From positions 44,672 to 108,671 of the forward strand of contig MU400645.1 of the NCBI GenBank assembly GCA_022578965.1: DNA of 64,000 nt, written 5' to 3'. The DNA is from Xylaria sp. FL1777 (Eukaryota; Ascomycota; Sordariomycetes; Xylariales; Xylariaceae). Below the pieces are notes generated by a model. That model had not been told where the DNA came from. It made no database searches and saw nothing but the letters and a program-made list of their open reading frames with translations. Below, piece after piece: positions 1 to 11,822 of the stretch (position 1 is the stretch's first letter; each line of letters opens with the position of its first letter). The position numbers and the translations under genes are program-made.

Positions 1-3000
1 ACGACTGTGGGCTGCAAAGGCCGAAGACCTCACACGAGGCGATAACAGGTCCACGAGGGTCTCGGAAAAAGAACACGCATAATAAACCATAACTAGGCCA
101 TCAGCGTTGGAGAAGTTGAGACTGGGGGGTGTGTTCTCTTTGCTATCCTCCTCCATGTTGGCGTTACGAGGTAATGGTAAAGTTCTCGAGTCGACGTATC
201 TGACCATGTTTGACCCCCCAGTGTTTCAGTGTTGTTGCCTCCCTTGCCCGCCTTGAATTGGTTCGGTAAGAGAGATGCAATAAATCTTGTGTAGCATGGA
301 AGATGCAAAGTGCGCTTCCAGACGACTCTCAAGATCCTAGAGGATGGCCCCAGGTCTCTAGGGCATCGAGTCATGTGCTGGGCTGTCAAGCGTGTACTAT
401 GACTCCATTTTCCCGCCATCAGCCGAGATGTGACCGAGTCCCGGTGGTGGTGGTGAAAACAAGTGATCATGGAGCAGAGGCGTGCGTGGAGATGAGCAGA
501 TAGGACCAAACAAAGGTACGAATTATTAAATAATTCAGGTTGGCGATTGCTCGATATTAATAAAGCCCTAAGACCCGGACTGTTGATGATAACCAAGGGC
601 CAGGGATGTGACGCATGGGGGCCCGGGACGGCGTTGGGCAGATCCTTGCATTCCCTCTTCTGGCGGCTAACCATATTAGTTGGAGCATCCTCGCGGTGGT
701 GGTAGCCGGTTCTGCGTGACCATGGGAGCCGGTCAAACTGTGTTGTGTTTCAACTCTGCTCGTCGCCATCCAGGCCAATTGGTTCCCCAAACTCTCCCGC
801 TCGACGAGGAGCGTCGAGACAGCGATGAGACTTTTCATCTAAGGCATTCTTTTGGGTGTCGAACTGCCTAAGTAGAGAGTGATATTGTTTACGCCACCAC
901 AAGTAGATGTGTGGGGTGTACCGATACCGTTTTGGGGTATGTTGGACATAACCAGGATTGAGAGTTGTAATGGGACCGATGGGTGATCCTCATGGCAGGA
1001 CTCTAGAAACAAGAGAGAAGAAAAGAGAAGAAAGAGGGGAATAGATCGAAGAAGGATGGGAAGGTAGAAAAGGAGGGAAAAATGTGAAGAAAAGAGGCAA
1101 GTAGTATACAAGGGGGGGGAGGCGGTGGATTAGATAGGTAGTGTACGTCGGTAGCAAAAATGCGTAACAAAATAGTACATAGGAACAGGCCTTCTTATTA
1201 GGCCAACGAGGACGGCTGATCACGAGGGGGAGACGGAGAGGGAACGAGGGAAATAGCATACCTACCTAGGTACCTAGGGCAACAAAGTTGTTTGTGTGTA
1301 AGAGGGAAAAAATCGGAAATGCCACCACGCCATGACACCTCTCTTTTTGATTACCTTACTTGCCTACCACCCTGTCAAACATGTCTGCCACCGGTGTGTC
1401 TTTCTGCCCGGACAATGGTGGTTTGACAGTCATTGATGACGAAAAGCTATTTATACGAATCCAGCAGCAGAGGCAGATTGTCGGGAACGGCGGCCAGTGA
1501 ATGAATGGCCATGTAGAATGTAGATGGTGGGCGAGGAAACGCGACACTGAACACATTCCGAATGCAGTTTTAATCATCATGACCACTCGCAGGGTTCTTA
1601 CGTCTGACTTGAGTTTCCTCTCCCTCTCTTTCAGAAGTACCATACCATCCCATCCAGAGGTAGCACCGAAATCTTCTAGCCTAGGAGTTACGATGCCTAC
1701 CTACCTTAGCTACCTAACCTTAGCTATCTACTCTACGCTGCCTATCTGCCTAGGTAGGTTCGTGGTAGGCATTTAGTCATCAGGTCACCGAAGCTAAACA
1801 TAGGGAAACGCCAGCGACGTGGTCGATTACTACGGTTACGAATGCCTGACAATCTTTGTGCCTACCTTTTAGCTTCTCTTCCCTATTTCGGGATCCGTCC
1901 CGGCGAGCCTCCCAGCTCTCGCTTTCATCTCGACAGGCTTTGGGCACGGGCGCTGTTGGTGGGATGAAAACCTCATTCCCGACTCATTAGAATGGCATTA
2001 CTGACAGGATAATTGCTTCTAAACGGCCGGTCTATATTATTAGTCGTGTCGCTTTGGTCTCCCCCCTCTCGTCGACTCTGAGGGTTGACTGCTAAAGTTT
2101 GTTCCCCTCATCTTGCTCATCATATCCACTCACCCCTGCATACCCGACTTGTCCTCGCGAGCCAACTAGCCAGCCACCAAATGGCCGAGCAATCGAGATT
2201 AGATTTAGCTGGATTGTATAGTTAGGTATTTTCTGGGCGTTGGCTGTTCTAAGTTGTCGCGTGCATATCATATGTTCATGCGATCGTTTTAGGTATCGTC
2301 ATAGAACTGTGGACACGGTATTGTCCCACGGTCATAAAGCTTGTCTGTCAACTGGGCAGTGAGTGATTGTGGCTTGCTGGTGTTCAGTATCTACCCAGGT
2401 AGTATGGTAAATGGTCCGAGAGTGCTTGCGACAGGCTCATCGCAGATCTACAGTACCTATACCGGTATCTTGACCGCTTGGCTATTTCGAGTCAGGACGA
2501 CGGAATCGGTTGCTGCCCTCCTTTGTTGGGCACCTGGGCATTCTCAAGTGAGTCGTCAAGGTTGGAGATTTAGATTTGCGGTTGATTGGCATGCCGGGTC
2601 CACCCCCAAGAGCCAAGGCCAAGGCCGCCCTGCACACATGCCACCACCCACATGCCACGAGATCCCTCGCGTACACAGCAGGATAATTATCGCTCGCATT
2701 GAGCAGTAAACGCTTACTATAGAATGTGTCGGAAACCACCCACTCAGTAGGCGAAACCACAAGCTCCATAACCAAAACGTAAATAAGACGTGCTAGCCGA
2801 TTCCAGTGTAAACGGATTTCTTTCATCACACATTGAGAAGACACGAGGGACAGACACATGGATGAGACCCCTTATTGATATCGCAGAGTCATATGTATGT
2901 ACACAGGCTTTAGGGGTGCGACCGTGGCGTTATTGTGAAAACCTGGTCTGCGGAAAGATTGGCGTCCCAAAAGCATTGTGTCACACTCGGCCATCCTGGA

Positions 3001-3497
3001 CCGATTTTGTATCGTTTGACACAATGCAAGGAGGGCGGCGGGAATACCATTTGTGCCAACCTCTATCATGGTGTACGATGTAATACTTGGGTGCCTTGCG
3101 CAGTTGAATCTTGACGAAAGCACGACATTTAGAATCCAATCTCCCACGGCAGAACTATACTAGGCTATGAAGGGAAAGGAAAGAGAGACAGAGCTGAGGG
3201 AGTGAATTAAGGGAACTAAGTAAGGGAATTAAGGGACAAGACGCTTGATCGATGTATCTAGTTAGGCATGTTGAAGAATCCACCGGCCCGCCGAATAGAG
3301 CTGCCGGCCCGATGCGATTGACCAATAAACATGAGTCTGGATATGTACATGTATGCGTAGGTACGGAGAGCTAGCTTGCTTCAAGGAAGCTTGGATATCA
3401 CCTTTTCACATGATTCTCACGCGTTCCAGCACTCGTTCCCTTTGAAAGCTTGAACTAGACACTACGCATGAATCTACAATTCGAGAGACCCACAGCC
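1..3497. other. gene-poor intergenic stretch
   Basis: I see no convincing gene. Open frames are short, overlap on both strands and show no family motif. The stretch includes a TACCTA/TAGGTA palindrome near 1260-1280 and several CCTAC runs near 1690-1760. It may hold the upstream region of a gene outside the window and the promoter of the EVE-domain gene. Confidence 0.6.
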
Positions 3498-4536
3498 ATG
3501 CCAAAAAGGAAAGCAACAGAGCTCGAGACCGAACCTTCGGCCTTGAGACGATCTGCGCGTCGTAAACCATCTGCCCCAGAAACGGCCACCGATGAGATCG
3601 GAGGCGACAAGGCAACACAACCATCGAAAGAGGTGCGGTCCAAATCGAAGAGACCCGCTAAGAGCAGCAAGGTCGAAGTGCGTTGTATCACAGGGCTTTA
3701 AAACCAACCCATCTTTCAGATCCTCTCGTATTAATGAGACTTAAAGGTGGCACAGAGAGCTCAGACAAAGAACACGGGCGCCAAACCCATCAAGACAATC
3801 GAGGCGATCAGCGATGACACATCCAACCCATCTGATAAATGGTACTGGCTCATGAAAGCCGAGCCCGAATCACGGTTTGAGAACGGCGTTGATGTAAAGT
3901 TTTCCATTGATGACCTCGCGTCGAAGATAGATCCCGAACCATGGGATGGTCAGTTCACTCATTTGAATTTAATTGCAACTACACTTTCTCTTTCTACCAA
4001 CCTACTTACTCAGTACGCTATTTGCATGCTCGAGACTAACATGCACGCAATATCCTAGGCATCCGCGCGTATGCCGCGCGTAATAACTTGAGGTCGATGA
4101 AAAGAGGCGAGCTGGCCTTTTTCTACCATTCCAACTGCAAGGAGCCGGGACTGGTAGGCACAATGGAAATAGTACAGGAGCATTCGCCCGACCGTAAGTA
4201 TTTCGCCCTGAAGAGCCACAAATGTCTCAATGTGTTTGTCGGTGTGCTCACGACGCCACAGTCTCAGCCCACGATTCTAAAGCGCCATACTATGATCCTT
4301 CCTCAAAGCCAGAGGATCCCAAATGGAGCGTGGTGCATGTCAAGTTTCGCAGCAAATTCGCCACACAAGTGGGGCTCAAAGAACTTCGTGAGATGGGCAA
4401 GCCTGGGCAGCCTCTAGAAAACATGCAGATGCTGAAACAAAGTCGTCTGAGTGTTAGTCGCGTGAGCCCGTCCGAGTGGCAATATATAATGAATCTTGTT
4501 CAGAGGCAAGGGGGCGAGGTGTTAAATGCAACTTAA
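3498..4536 (+). CDS. EVE-domain protein (THYN1-like)
   Basis: Four exons: 3498-3677, 3747-3948, 4059-4193, 4262-4536, giving 263 residues. Introns are short with good donors (GTGCGT, GTCAGT, GTAAGT). The first 85 or so residues are basic and low in complexity, with Lys/Arg runs that look like a nuclear localisation signal. The EVE domain starts near residue 91 with KWYWLMKAEPESR and continues through RAYAARNNLRSMKRGELAFFY and APYYDPSSKPEDPKW. EVE domains belong to the PUA-like fold and bind modified nucleobases; the eukaryotic relative is thymocyte nuclear protein 1. A nuclear role is inferred from the basic tail. The start is the first ATG that keeps the basic region; an in-frame ATG 30 bp upstream is possible. 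The gene converges on UTP6. The exon 4 acceptor was chosen by similarity to the family and could lie 6 bp downstream. Confidence 0.9.
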
Positions 4537-4594
4537 TCAGCCAGGCTGGCTTTACCTCTGAGACCGGATAGCTCATAGCTCCTCGATAACATAA

Positions 4595-5797
4595 TTATGA
4601 TGGCGGCAGTGTTTTAATAGTATGCTCCAGGACAGTACGAATACCGGAGTCTAGATCTTGGGAGGACAGTAAGGTCTCGAGCCATGACTTTAATTTTAAG
4701 GATAACGCCTTGGCATTTGTGGTTGTGCCTAGACTCGAGTTGATGCGACTGAGAGTTTCCCTCAGCGCCTTAGGATATGCGGGTACGTCAACATCGAGGC
4801 CAATAAGTGGCTGTTGAATGTAACAGTAGGAGGTGGAGGCGTTGTTAGGATAGAGCTCGTTCATGGTATCGAGAACGTGCTGTATAATTCTTGCCTGTAT
4901 CGATATTCCCGTAAAGATGGCAAAGACACTAAAGAATTGCTCCGCCACAGCGGCATTGAAAAAAGACTGCTTCTTAGCAACATCAAATATGACTAACGGG
5001 ATCGCGCCATCCAATGCCGGGTTGTTCTTAAGTTTCGATGTGGTTTCGGCGCCAAACACTTTCTTAGTAGCGGTAGCGTCTGGATTCGGGATAATTAATC
5101 GGCCATTCTCATCAACGTCGTCGTCACTATCATCGGATCCCAGCCTGATCTCGTCATCGTCATGCTCGGCTTGTTCATGAATAGCCTTCTCAGCCCCCCC
5201 CTTCTTGCCTTTGCGAGCTTCCATCTTCTCCAGCCACTCCATCTCGCACTTTGCATATGCTAGCCAGACGGTAGGATCCCTAGTGCAGAACCGGGAACCG
5301 CGCATGAAAAAACCCCTAGCGGCATGCATATCCCCGTTACTTGCGGACCTCTGGCCAGCCAGCACCCAGAGCTCCGGTTTCGCAGGGTGCATCCTTAGGG
5401 CCCTCGTCATGACCTTGCGATATCGTTTCGTTGCCCGCATTGTGGTCGCATAGGATAAGTAGCACTTCCAAAGTTCGATGCTTCCCGGATGCCTATTCAC
5501 GGATCGTTCGAGGATGCCGAAGACTCTCCCCTCTCCCACATGCTTGGAGGAGGCACGAATCTGCAGGCGGCGACATCGTTTGGCGCGAAGAGCTTCCAGA
5601 GACCGTTCCCAAGCGACATAATTAAGCCAATCTTGTGCCTTGTTTCCGGGAGACAGTACTAAATGCTCGTAGTCGGTGCGCTTTCGAACAAGGGAACGTA
5701 TTTCATCGGGGTTGAATATGCCTTTGGCTTCGAACTCGCGGAGTTGGGGGACAGCTTGTTCGAGATAGAACCTGGCCTTTTCTGCGACGGCGGCCAT
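4595..5797 (-). CDS. utp6: U3 snoRNP component Utp6
   Basis: A single exon of 400 residues. Utp6 belongs to the UTP-B subcomplex of the small-subunit processome and acts in the nucleolus in early processing of 18S pre-rRNA. The N-terminus (AEKARFYLEQAVPQLREFEA, then GIFNPDEIRSLVRKR) is the Utp6 signature, with HAT-type helical repeats around residues 90-190 (IELWKCYLSYA, PELWVLAGQRSASNGDMHAA, PTVWLAYAKCEMEWLEKM). An acidic linker with DDDE and DDSDDDVDE lies near residues 215-235. The start at 5797 was chosen because the 30 codons upstream in frame look unlike the family and the conserved N-terminus begins here. Length is near the fungal norm. Its stop lies 58 bp from that of the EVE gene. 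Confidence 0.93.
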   Translation of the reverse strand: MAAVAEKARFYLEQAVPQLREFEAKGIFNPDEIRSLVRKRTDYEHLVLSPGNKAQDWLNYVAWERSLEALRAKRCRRLQIRASSKHVGEGRVFGILERSVNRHPGSIELWKCYLSYATTMRATKRYRKVMTRALRMHPAKPELWVLAGQRSASNGDMHAARGFFMRGSRFCTRDPTVWLAYAKCEMEWLEKMEARKGKKGGAEKAIHEQAEHDDDEIRLGSDDSDDDVDENGRLIIPNPDATATKKVFGAETTSKLKNNPALDGAIPLVIFDVAKKQSFFNAAVAEQFFSVFAIFTGISIQARIIQHVLDTMNELYPNNASTSYCYIQQPLIGLDVDVPAYPKALRETLSRINSSLGTTTNAKALSLKLKSWLETLLSSQDLDSGIRTVLEHTIKTLPPS

Positions 5798-6931
5798 TGT
5801 ACAAACAGCTTCAACTGAATTTTCGAATTGGCTGCGAAGAAAGTATAGCGTGTGCCCCAATTGTGGGCAAGGACAGTCGGCCGTCAAGTTCTGCGTTTTT
5901 CTAGCGTCCTGTCTTCTTGACAGACAAAAAAGCTGACAGATGATCTAGCATAGAAGATAATAAATTGGAGACCCGGTGGGGTCTTGTCGTTATCGTTCTT
6001 ATCAGTCTCTTAACGTGGACCTGTTGGTACTCAATACTTACTAGCTCGTGTACTGCGAAACAAAACTCTATACAACTCATTGCGTGCATACTAAAACCTG
6101 AGTTCATGGGTGGTAAGATGCTCATGTATTTTATTCTTTTAAACTACCTATGGGCACACGAGTTCTTTAAACTACTCTTTCTCATCACAATATTAAACAA
6201 TTTATGTATCTGCATAGTAAGTACATATTGTGCAGCTGTACCTGAGAGCTATATTTAGCTAAATCGGGCTAGGTTGAGGCGTTAGAGCTGCTTGAGCTTT
6301 GTACTTAGATTGCAGGGATACATACCTACGTAGATGCTACATAGATGTATGTAGGTACTTCCCTTATAGTTGCCGTCATTGCTACTTACCTACCTAGGTA
6401 TGTAGGTATCTACTATATGTACCTTTCGCAGTGAGACAAGACCGCCCATAGGTAGGTCGGTATAATGATACGGTATATTCATGGAAAAGGGAAGCTTCAT
6501 CTTCTTTTAAAACACCGTGCCTTATGAGATCTTAAGAACCTAAGATAAAGTCTAAGTGTATAGGTACTGTACATGCCTACCTCTGCACATGCTGATACGG
6601 CGCAGCATACCTACGCAGTAGGTAGCAGTACAGCTGTACCCACATGGTCAGTTACCTATTGAAGCTTGTCGCACATTGACGCGATCAGTACATGTGTAAT
6701 ACTCGCGCACCGAAATACCCGACGCCTTCATTACCTTCGGTTTTACTTTTTACTTTTACTTTTTTTTGGGATTATAATAATTTCTTCTCTTTGCCTCTCT
6801 CCCTGTCCCCTGGCGCCTCTACACTTTCCCTCCACTCGCTCGCTTTGTTATCCCATCCCATCCCAATTCCTCATCAACGCCCGCGGTCCGTCCGCCTCCC
6901 CGCGTATGTTGCCTAATTAACCATCGTCATC
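5798..6931. promoter_or_regulatory. divergent intergenic region UTP6 / CWH43
   Basis: This 1.1 kb separates the divergently transcribed UTP6 and CWH43, so it should carry both promoters. At 6300-6420 there is a dense run of TACCTA/TAGGTA half-palindromes. A pyrimidine-rich tract (TTTTACTTTTT, then CTCTTTGCCTCTCTCCC) at 6740-6860 just before the CWH43 start is typical of fungal core promoters. I see no gene. Confidence 0.5.
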
Positions 6932-9900
6932 ATGTCCAAATATAAGGACAAGGATAGCGGGGTGGCCCTCGTGTCCTTCAATGCGAAATGGGTGTCCTGG
7001 GCGCATACCTGCATCGCCTATAGTCAGTTCACACACAGATCTCTCTGTCTACCATGTGCTTGTTGTTTTGCATTCTAGATGCGGGTGAGAGAATATGCTG
7101 ACTAACACCTGCGTCCTGCTGAAGCTGCATTCTTGAGCGCCCTCATCGTCGGCATGTCCCTTCACTTCGATAAGATCGTCCGGAACCAGTATTACGGCTA
7201 CCCCGACGAGTGGTTCCCTTCCGTGTCTGCTACCATTGGCGACCGATATCCCGAGAGGTCATTCTTCATGGTCTTCATTGCCATAACTTCCGGTACGTTC
7301 AGCCGCTTAGGTATATGTGCCTTTGCTTGGAGGAGATGATACGCCGGCGAGACCATGGTGCGCACCTAGTTGGAAATGTTCCGAATCCTCTCCCGAGCGG
7401 ACAATCATCGGACCACATGGAGACGTCGGGATGGACAAATAGAATGGGTCATGGACGTTGTGTGAATTTGGGCGAAGGCATCCTAACGAGCAAGCCGCCA
7501 TGATGCTAACCTAGGACGCCTTGTTTAGGTCCTCGCTTTGCTCTCGTTGCACTCTGGTATCTGCTGACTGCCCGTCCTGGCAAGAGTCTCCCAAAACTCG
7601 TGGCCGCCATGGGAATATTTCGTACATTGACTTGCGGAGGTTGGACCTATGTTACCTCAACCGACGATCATGACTGGCACGACATCTTCATGATCTCATA
7701 CTTAGTAGCCACAATTCCTTGGACTGCTGGATGTCTCGCCTTGAGCCCCCCCAATGCTAAGGCAATCAAATACCGGAAATATATCGCTACTGCCTTCTTC
7801 ACCACCATTATTCCTATGGTTTATTTCTTCATACAGCATAAGATTCACCGCGTGGCCGGAGGTTAGTGACTCTCTTTTGGCGACGCATTATTTTATTGCT
7901 AACGCGTCTTAGCTTACACCACGTATTCCTTCTTCGAATGGTCTCTAATTTTGTACGATGTTGCCTTTGATGCTGTTACCGCCCTAGATTTCGGCACATT
8001 CGAAATCATCGTCAAAGATGTTAATGGTCTTAGCAAGGGGTACGTACACTGGCTTCCTAGGTAGCCTTGATTCCGCCCTGCACACTCGCTCGGGCTGTAC
8101 AGCCGTCCATCATTCTGCACTTGTCTCTTCCGCCGTTCCACAACTGTAGCCGAGATGTTGAGTTTCATCATTGGGTGGAGCATCCGCAGTGAGGTCGAGA
8201 TTATCCATGCAAATAATACCCTCTGCTTTCCAAGTTTTGACTACAGATGTGGAGCGACCAGACGCAGGAAAATCAAATTCTGCACGGCTGCGATACATGT
8301 CTTGTGCACCTGCCCATGCTGCATGTCTGATGTAAAGAGTCAGCAATCAATTTACTCGCGTGTCCTTGGCACAAATCATCCCCGTTTGGGAGGTGCTCAT
8401 AAATGAAGGTTTCAAGAGTCGTTGGACCCAAGTCCACCAGCCGTCGAGCGAGTGTGTAGAGTGGTCTAGCCTAAATTGATATTAACGGACAGTATCTAAT
8501 GGTTCTCAGGCTGAACAGTCCACACCAGTCGACTGTTGCCCTAGAAAAGGAGAAGATCAAAGCAACAGCGGGCACAGCCAGTACTAGATTTTCATGGTCT
8601 GAGTTACTCGACACAATTGCTGATGTGTACCATGGATATGTATTCTGGTCTATGCTGACGAGCATGGGTATTCTCATTTGGTACTTCCCACTATGGCACA
8701 TGGGTATCTCAGGATATGAGGCTTTTATATTGTCGACTATTTCGCCCCTTTTCCTTGGCATCAAGTCGTTCCGTGCTTTGGTTGAGCGAAACATGCGGCT
8801 CTTCCATTTGCTTTCCCTCTCGGGCATCTTGGCCTGGAAGGTAACCGATCCAGCATATCGACTGTTTGCTGTCGGATTTGGCGTGTCTATGGCGTGCCTT
8901 TCGTGGGCAGCAACACTATCCTCCAAATCTACACACGAAGCTCAACTTGATTCCAAATCACTAGCCTGGATAACTGGTTTGGTCTTGTCTGCTGCTATGA
9001 AGTTCGCGTGGAGGACGAACAATCCAATATGGCCGATCATGAATGCTGACAACGGCGGGCACAATGCCCTTGGCTTGGGATTGGCTGTACTGGCTACGCT
9101 ATGGTTCACTCGACGCATTCCAGTGACCAGTGGAACACCTACTGATGGTAGAGAGAGCGGATCTTCAATTCTTGCTGCTCTGGGTATAAGTGGCCTATTT
9201 TTCGGTCTGCACTCGTTGCTATCAGACACCAGCACCATGATTCTTTGGGTGTGGGAAGGCTATCCGGTACGCGGACCGCTCTCTGCTCCTCATGGATGGT
9301 TTACTATGGCCTCCATGACTGCTGGCCTCCTCACCGGTATATACAGACCAAGGCTAGTCGGCACATGGACAGTTTTCGGCCTTGGCTGCATTGGGGCCGC
9401 CATACTTACCCTTCACGCCAACTGGTTCGGATATTATGGAGCTTTGGTCGTCGCTTTCTATTTCATGGCAATAACAATTCCTTTGATTACAGCTGCTTCC
9501 CAAAAGCGCCCGGCCATTACATTTGGCCTCGGATTCCTGATCTACAATTTCTTGGTTCTCTTTCACGTATGGGTTGTAGCCTACGCTTTTGTCCCGGGCG
9601 GACCACTAGTTCGCGAACACACCGATTGGATCATGATCACAACAATGCTTCTCGTTGGTGCTGGCGTGTTTAATTTGACCACGCTGAATGCCCGTTCGCT
9701 CAAGGCACAGAAGTCAGCAGCGCGAAAGCATCATCGCAAATACTATACTCTCACCCTCGGCGCTATCAACATCTTCTTCCTAGTATCAGCATATGCGCGC
9801 TTCCCGACGAATGATTACAAGCCCTATCATGAAGAGTCTAGGGTTATGACAGCCGGAATATGGACGATACACTTTTCACTTGACAACGATATGTGGTCCT

Positions 9901-10685
9901 CAGAGTACCGCATGCGCGATTTAATCAAAGAGCTAGAGATCGATGTTATCGGGCTTTTAGAGTCGGATCTCCAACGAATTATCATGGGGAATCGTGATAC
10001 GACCCAAATTCTCGCCGAGGAACTGGGCATGTATGTGGACTACGGTCCGGGCCCCAATAAGCACACATGGGGTGCTGCGCTTCTGTCTAAATTTCCCATC
10101 GTCAACTCGACGCATCACCTCTTACCATCACCAGTAGGCGAGCTTGCACCAGCTATTCATGCAACGCTTGATATGTATGGGGAACTAGTTGATGTCTTTG
10201 TCTTCCATTCTGGCCAGGAAGAGGATCCCGAGGATCGTCGTTTGCAGGCAGAGTACCTATCAAAACTGATGGGCTCTTCGCCGCGGCCTTCTGTTCTCCT
10301 CTCTTATCTAGTTACGAAACCGTTGAAGGGAAATTATAACACCTACGTTTCCCGAAAATCAGGCATGCACGATGTTGATCCTAGCGACTGGGATCGCTGG
10401 TGTGAGTACATACTATACAAGCATTTGCAACGAGTAGGTTATGCGAGGGTATCTAGAAGTACCATTACGGATACGGAGCTGCAAGTTGCAAAGTTCGTCG
10501 TGCCAAAGGGCAGTGAAGAGAAAGAAAATGTTGCTGCAATAAATGATGATGCAGAGACGAGAAATCGTAGGGTAAAAGAAAATGAAGTCCCTGAGGGGTG
10601 GAGATTCCCTGCCATGTTCAGGGGGAAGGGTGTGCGAGGTCACCGATATCACGTCTTTGACGAGCCACGATATTATAGGCCGTAA
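6932..10685 (+). CDS. cwh43: Cwh43, GPI-anchor lipid remodelling protein
   Basis: Five exons: 6932-7022, 7125-7292, 7529-7861, 7913-8039, 8510-10685, giving 964 residues. In yeast Cwh43 replaces the lipid of GPI anchors with ceramide in the ER; that is established for the family. The N-terminal part is a PGAP2/Frag1-like multi-span domain ([20 protein letters not shown], then [12 protein letters not shown]). A long region of about ten further membrane spans follows ([20 protein letters not shown]). The C-terminal 270 residues, after a polar loop, form the endonuclease/exonuclease/phosphatase-like domain ([42 protein letters not shown]). Length matches fungal orthologues, where both halves are fused. 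Intron 4 is unusually long at 470 nt. Intron 1 could also be read as two introns around a 6-nt exon (7079-7084), but the single intron better fits the family spacing. Confidence 0.93.
8040..8509 (+). other. long intron 4 of CWH43
   Basis: This 470-nt intron separates the PGAP2-like part from the second membrane part. The donor is GTACGT and the acceptor TTCTCAG with a nearby CTAAT branch-like site; the phase (2) matches on both sides. It contains short open frames on both strands (plus 8155-8406, minus 8110-8346), neither resembling Cwh43. I could not find an internal exon that keeps frame and family similarity. Confidence 0.6.
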
Positions 10686-11822
10686 TAAACGACGTATCCG
10701 ATAATGAAAACGCGCAACGATATTAATAACAAGGCTACACAGCATAGTAATAGGGGGTAATTTGGGTACACAGGAGAGCCGCCATCTCTCTACCCTACTA
10801 CAATAGCGTATAATTTTTACACCTATTTGATCACCATTACATCACAATCAACCCTCTAGAAATCATACTGCCGTCTTCGCTAAACTGTCATCTGATCTCT
10901 GAAAAGACAACTGTCCCAGAGGCTGTCAAATTTCAACGTATAAGGTAGCCAATGAGTTCAACAAGTTTCAGAGCTCAACGTGAGCTCTGTTAATGCGGAC
11001 CCCAACGAAGCCAAGCCCTTCCCCCCGGATCTTCTCAGTCTCGTTCTCCTATGTTTCATGCCACGGACGTTGACCCGCAACGTTACAAGTAGAGGCCAGA
11101 AGCTCGCAATGTATCCCATCAAGTTGTTCAATCTAGAGTTGACTGTGGTCTTTCCCTCTCCTCGTGCAGCATATCCTTGTTCTCTTACATACGCAGTATG
11201 AATCTGGGGAATGAAAGAAGAAAGTGGTATTTCTACACTGAATAAGCCTTTCCCGCCAAATGACCATGAGAAGTGGGCTGCTCATGATAGTTCCATATAG
11301 CTGCCAGAGTCCAACCAATTGAAGACCCTTGACAGTATGTCACAGGCACACTTTCCCTTACGCGTACGAGCCACCCGGTGCAGTATGTCCTAATGGGCAA
11401 GCAGGTTGAGGATAAGCGCATTGGACCTGCGTCAATAAACCCGGTAAAGATCCCGACATGCAGGTCCCGCGACTGTTCGATTGGTCCTATCGTCACGTCA
11501 GCCTGCATCTTTCACCCCCAACGAGCATGTAATTTATTGATGGAGAACACCACACTATAGCTTCACATACGGCCGTTCTCCGGAGTAACGGTGTCGCCAA
11601 ACACCACATCACGCGCTGATATATCAAAAGGAAGGATGTAACTTTTATTGATCGGGTCGACGGATGCCAATGAAGTCGACAGCATTACTTGCCTGTGTCT
11701 TGAATTCCCCGCGCTTATCTATTCGTATAAAACATGCAGTGGGTGTCTGTAGTTTTCACCCCTTAACTGTTTGCCATAGCATGGCTTCTTGTTTCCCCTG
11801 AAGGTTGTCTCGACTCTTCAGG
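10686..11822. other. intergenic region upstream of the GH76 gene
   Basis: No recognisable gene. A 91-codon open frame on the minus strand (11233-11508) has a fairly natural composition but matches no family I know. A short upstream open frame (ATG at 11781, stopping after six codons) precedes the GH76 start. Confidence 0.5.

Noticed and set aside
93..674. 193-codon open frame on the minus strand at the window start
   Set aside because: Composition is that of random sequence, it overlaps frames on the other strand and shows no motif or plausible intron structure.
8110..8406. Overlapping frames on both strands inside the fourth CWH43 intron, considered as a nested gene or missed exon
   Set aside because: Neither keeps phase with the flanking exons nor resembles Cwh43 or another family.
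11233..11508. Minus-strand frame that looked like part of a membrane transporter
   Set aside because: No transporter signature holds up on inspection, it has no extending exons and no clear hydrophobic periodicity.
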